Both the position numbers and the translations under genes were made by a program. DNA of 64,000 nt, from contig QCUP01000002.1 in assembly GCA_003208885.1 (NCBI GenBank), positions 1-64,000 of the forward strand, read 5' to 3'. Positions 63,737 to 64,000 of this stretch are shown here, in pieces. The first letter of the stretch is position 1, and each line of letters opens with the position of its first letter. The stretch comes from Prochlorococcus sp. AG-679-K21. GTDB taxonomy: Bacteria; Cyanobacteriota; Cyanobacteriia; PCC-6307; Cyanobiaceae. The notes beneath the pieces are model-generated. The model saw nothing but the letters and a program-made list of their open reading frames with translations, did no database searches and had not been told where the DNA came from.

Positions 63737-64000
63737 TTATTCTTGAAATTGGTTCGTTACTTCAGTCCATCCTCCAGCTATAAGTTCATTCCATGTTTCA
63801 AACGCAGCGTCAAGATCGTGAAGTCTTCTGTTTTTAAGTCCTGCAGGTTCTCCTAGATGATTTGCATAGAAGAGATGGGTATAGACTTTAATGTTGTTCT
63901 GCGCTGATTTCTTGGACTTTTCAAATAAGATCAAAAAGCTGCTTTGTGGGTTAAGTAACCAGCAATTTGGGGTGTCATCACGACTGCTATAAGAAAAATT
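63737..64000 (-). CDS. DUF1651-like protein (5' end outside window)
   Basis: The frame is open from the window edge (64000) to the stop at 63737. The sequence N-terminal to TTG 63934 continues in frame with CWLLNPQSSFLILFE, which fits the usual DUF1651 opening (WL..P....L.F), so TTG 63934 is unlikely to be the start. The end AFETWNELIAGGWTEV matches the C-terminal W..L...GW pattern of the family, known only from marine picocyanobacteria. Function unknown. Confidence 0.6.
   Translation of the reverse strand, partial: NFSYSSRDDTPNCWLLNPQSSFLILFEKSKKSAQNNIKVYTHLFYANHLGEPAGLKNRRLHDLDAAFETWNELIAGGWTEVTNQFQE

Noticed and set aside
1-64000. tRNA or rRNA genes, CRISPR array, insertion sequences, prophage
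   Set aside because: Spacers were read for cloverleaf-like segments, regular repeats and transposase or integrase motifs, and none was found by eye. A tRNA or CRISPR program would be decisive.

Overview
The window is about 30% G+C and densely packed. It carries a cyanobacterial chlorophyll gene (chlP), ferredoxin-sulfite reductase, GlpX-type F/SBPase, CcsA and several high-light-inducible (Hli) proteins. Streamlined genes, very short spacers, Lys/Asn/Ile-rich proteins and Hli proteins ending in TGQIIPG point to a high-light-adapted Prochlorococcus. The strain is inferred from gene content only; no rRNA, tRNA, CRISPR array or insertion sequence was seen.

Layout. (1) 1-13.7 kb: the 3' end of a DevA/LolD-type ABC ATPase, a glycosyltransferase, rpsB-tsf behind a structured leader, an unrecognised gene, recG, a VanX-type dipeptidase, sir, glyS, chlP and a VanY-type carboxypeptidase. 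(2) 13.8-31.2 kb: housekeeping and carbon metabolism (typA, lptB, ccsA, rpe, glpX, hemA, glgC, gnd, pgl, ilvD, a CobW-type GTPase, purS-purQ), with a CIA30 gene broken by an in-frame stop. (3) 31.2-46.4 kb, mostly minus strand: class II and class I fructose-bisphosphate aldolases side by side, an oxidoreductase, accD, a proteobacterial-type phosphoribulokinase, then a tight eleven-gene run (DUF3685, thioredoxin-like, F420-ligase-like, GNAT-like, ruvX, DUF3727, YqeG, proB, lpxD, leuB and relatives). (4) 46.4-51.1 kb: hisA, a CSP41-like protein, pgsA, a PPC-glutaredoxin fusion, an NmrA-like protein and nth. (5) 51.1-56.5 kb: an iron-related block with an iron-type ABC ATPase, ferritin, a Crp-family regulator, a zinc-ribbon membrane protein and a Rieske oxygenase/ABC ATPase operon; three Fur-box-like sites lie in the promoter regions. 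(6) 56.5-64 kb: a gene-poor, AT-rich accessory stretch holding many very small proteins (mostly single membrane helices), a ribbon-helix-helix regulator flanked by identical palindromes, decayed small genes, a candidate small RNA and a six-gene hli operon.

How the parts work together. Central carbon genes (two aldolases, GlpX, Rpe, PRK, Gnd, Pgl, GlgC) supply the Calvin cycle, pentose phosphate and glycogen pathways. An NtcA-type box before the class I aldolase suggests nitrogen control of one of the two aldolases. The 51-63 kb region looks like a stress-responsive module joining iron handling and storage to Hli photoprotection. The most novel features here are the small-protein/hli zone, the putative RHH operator pair and the PPC-glutaredoxin fusion.
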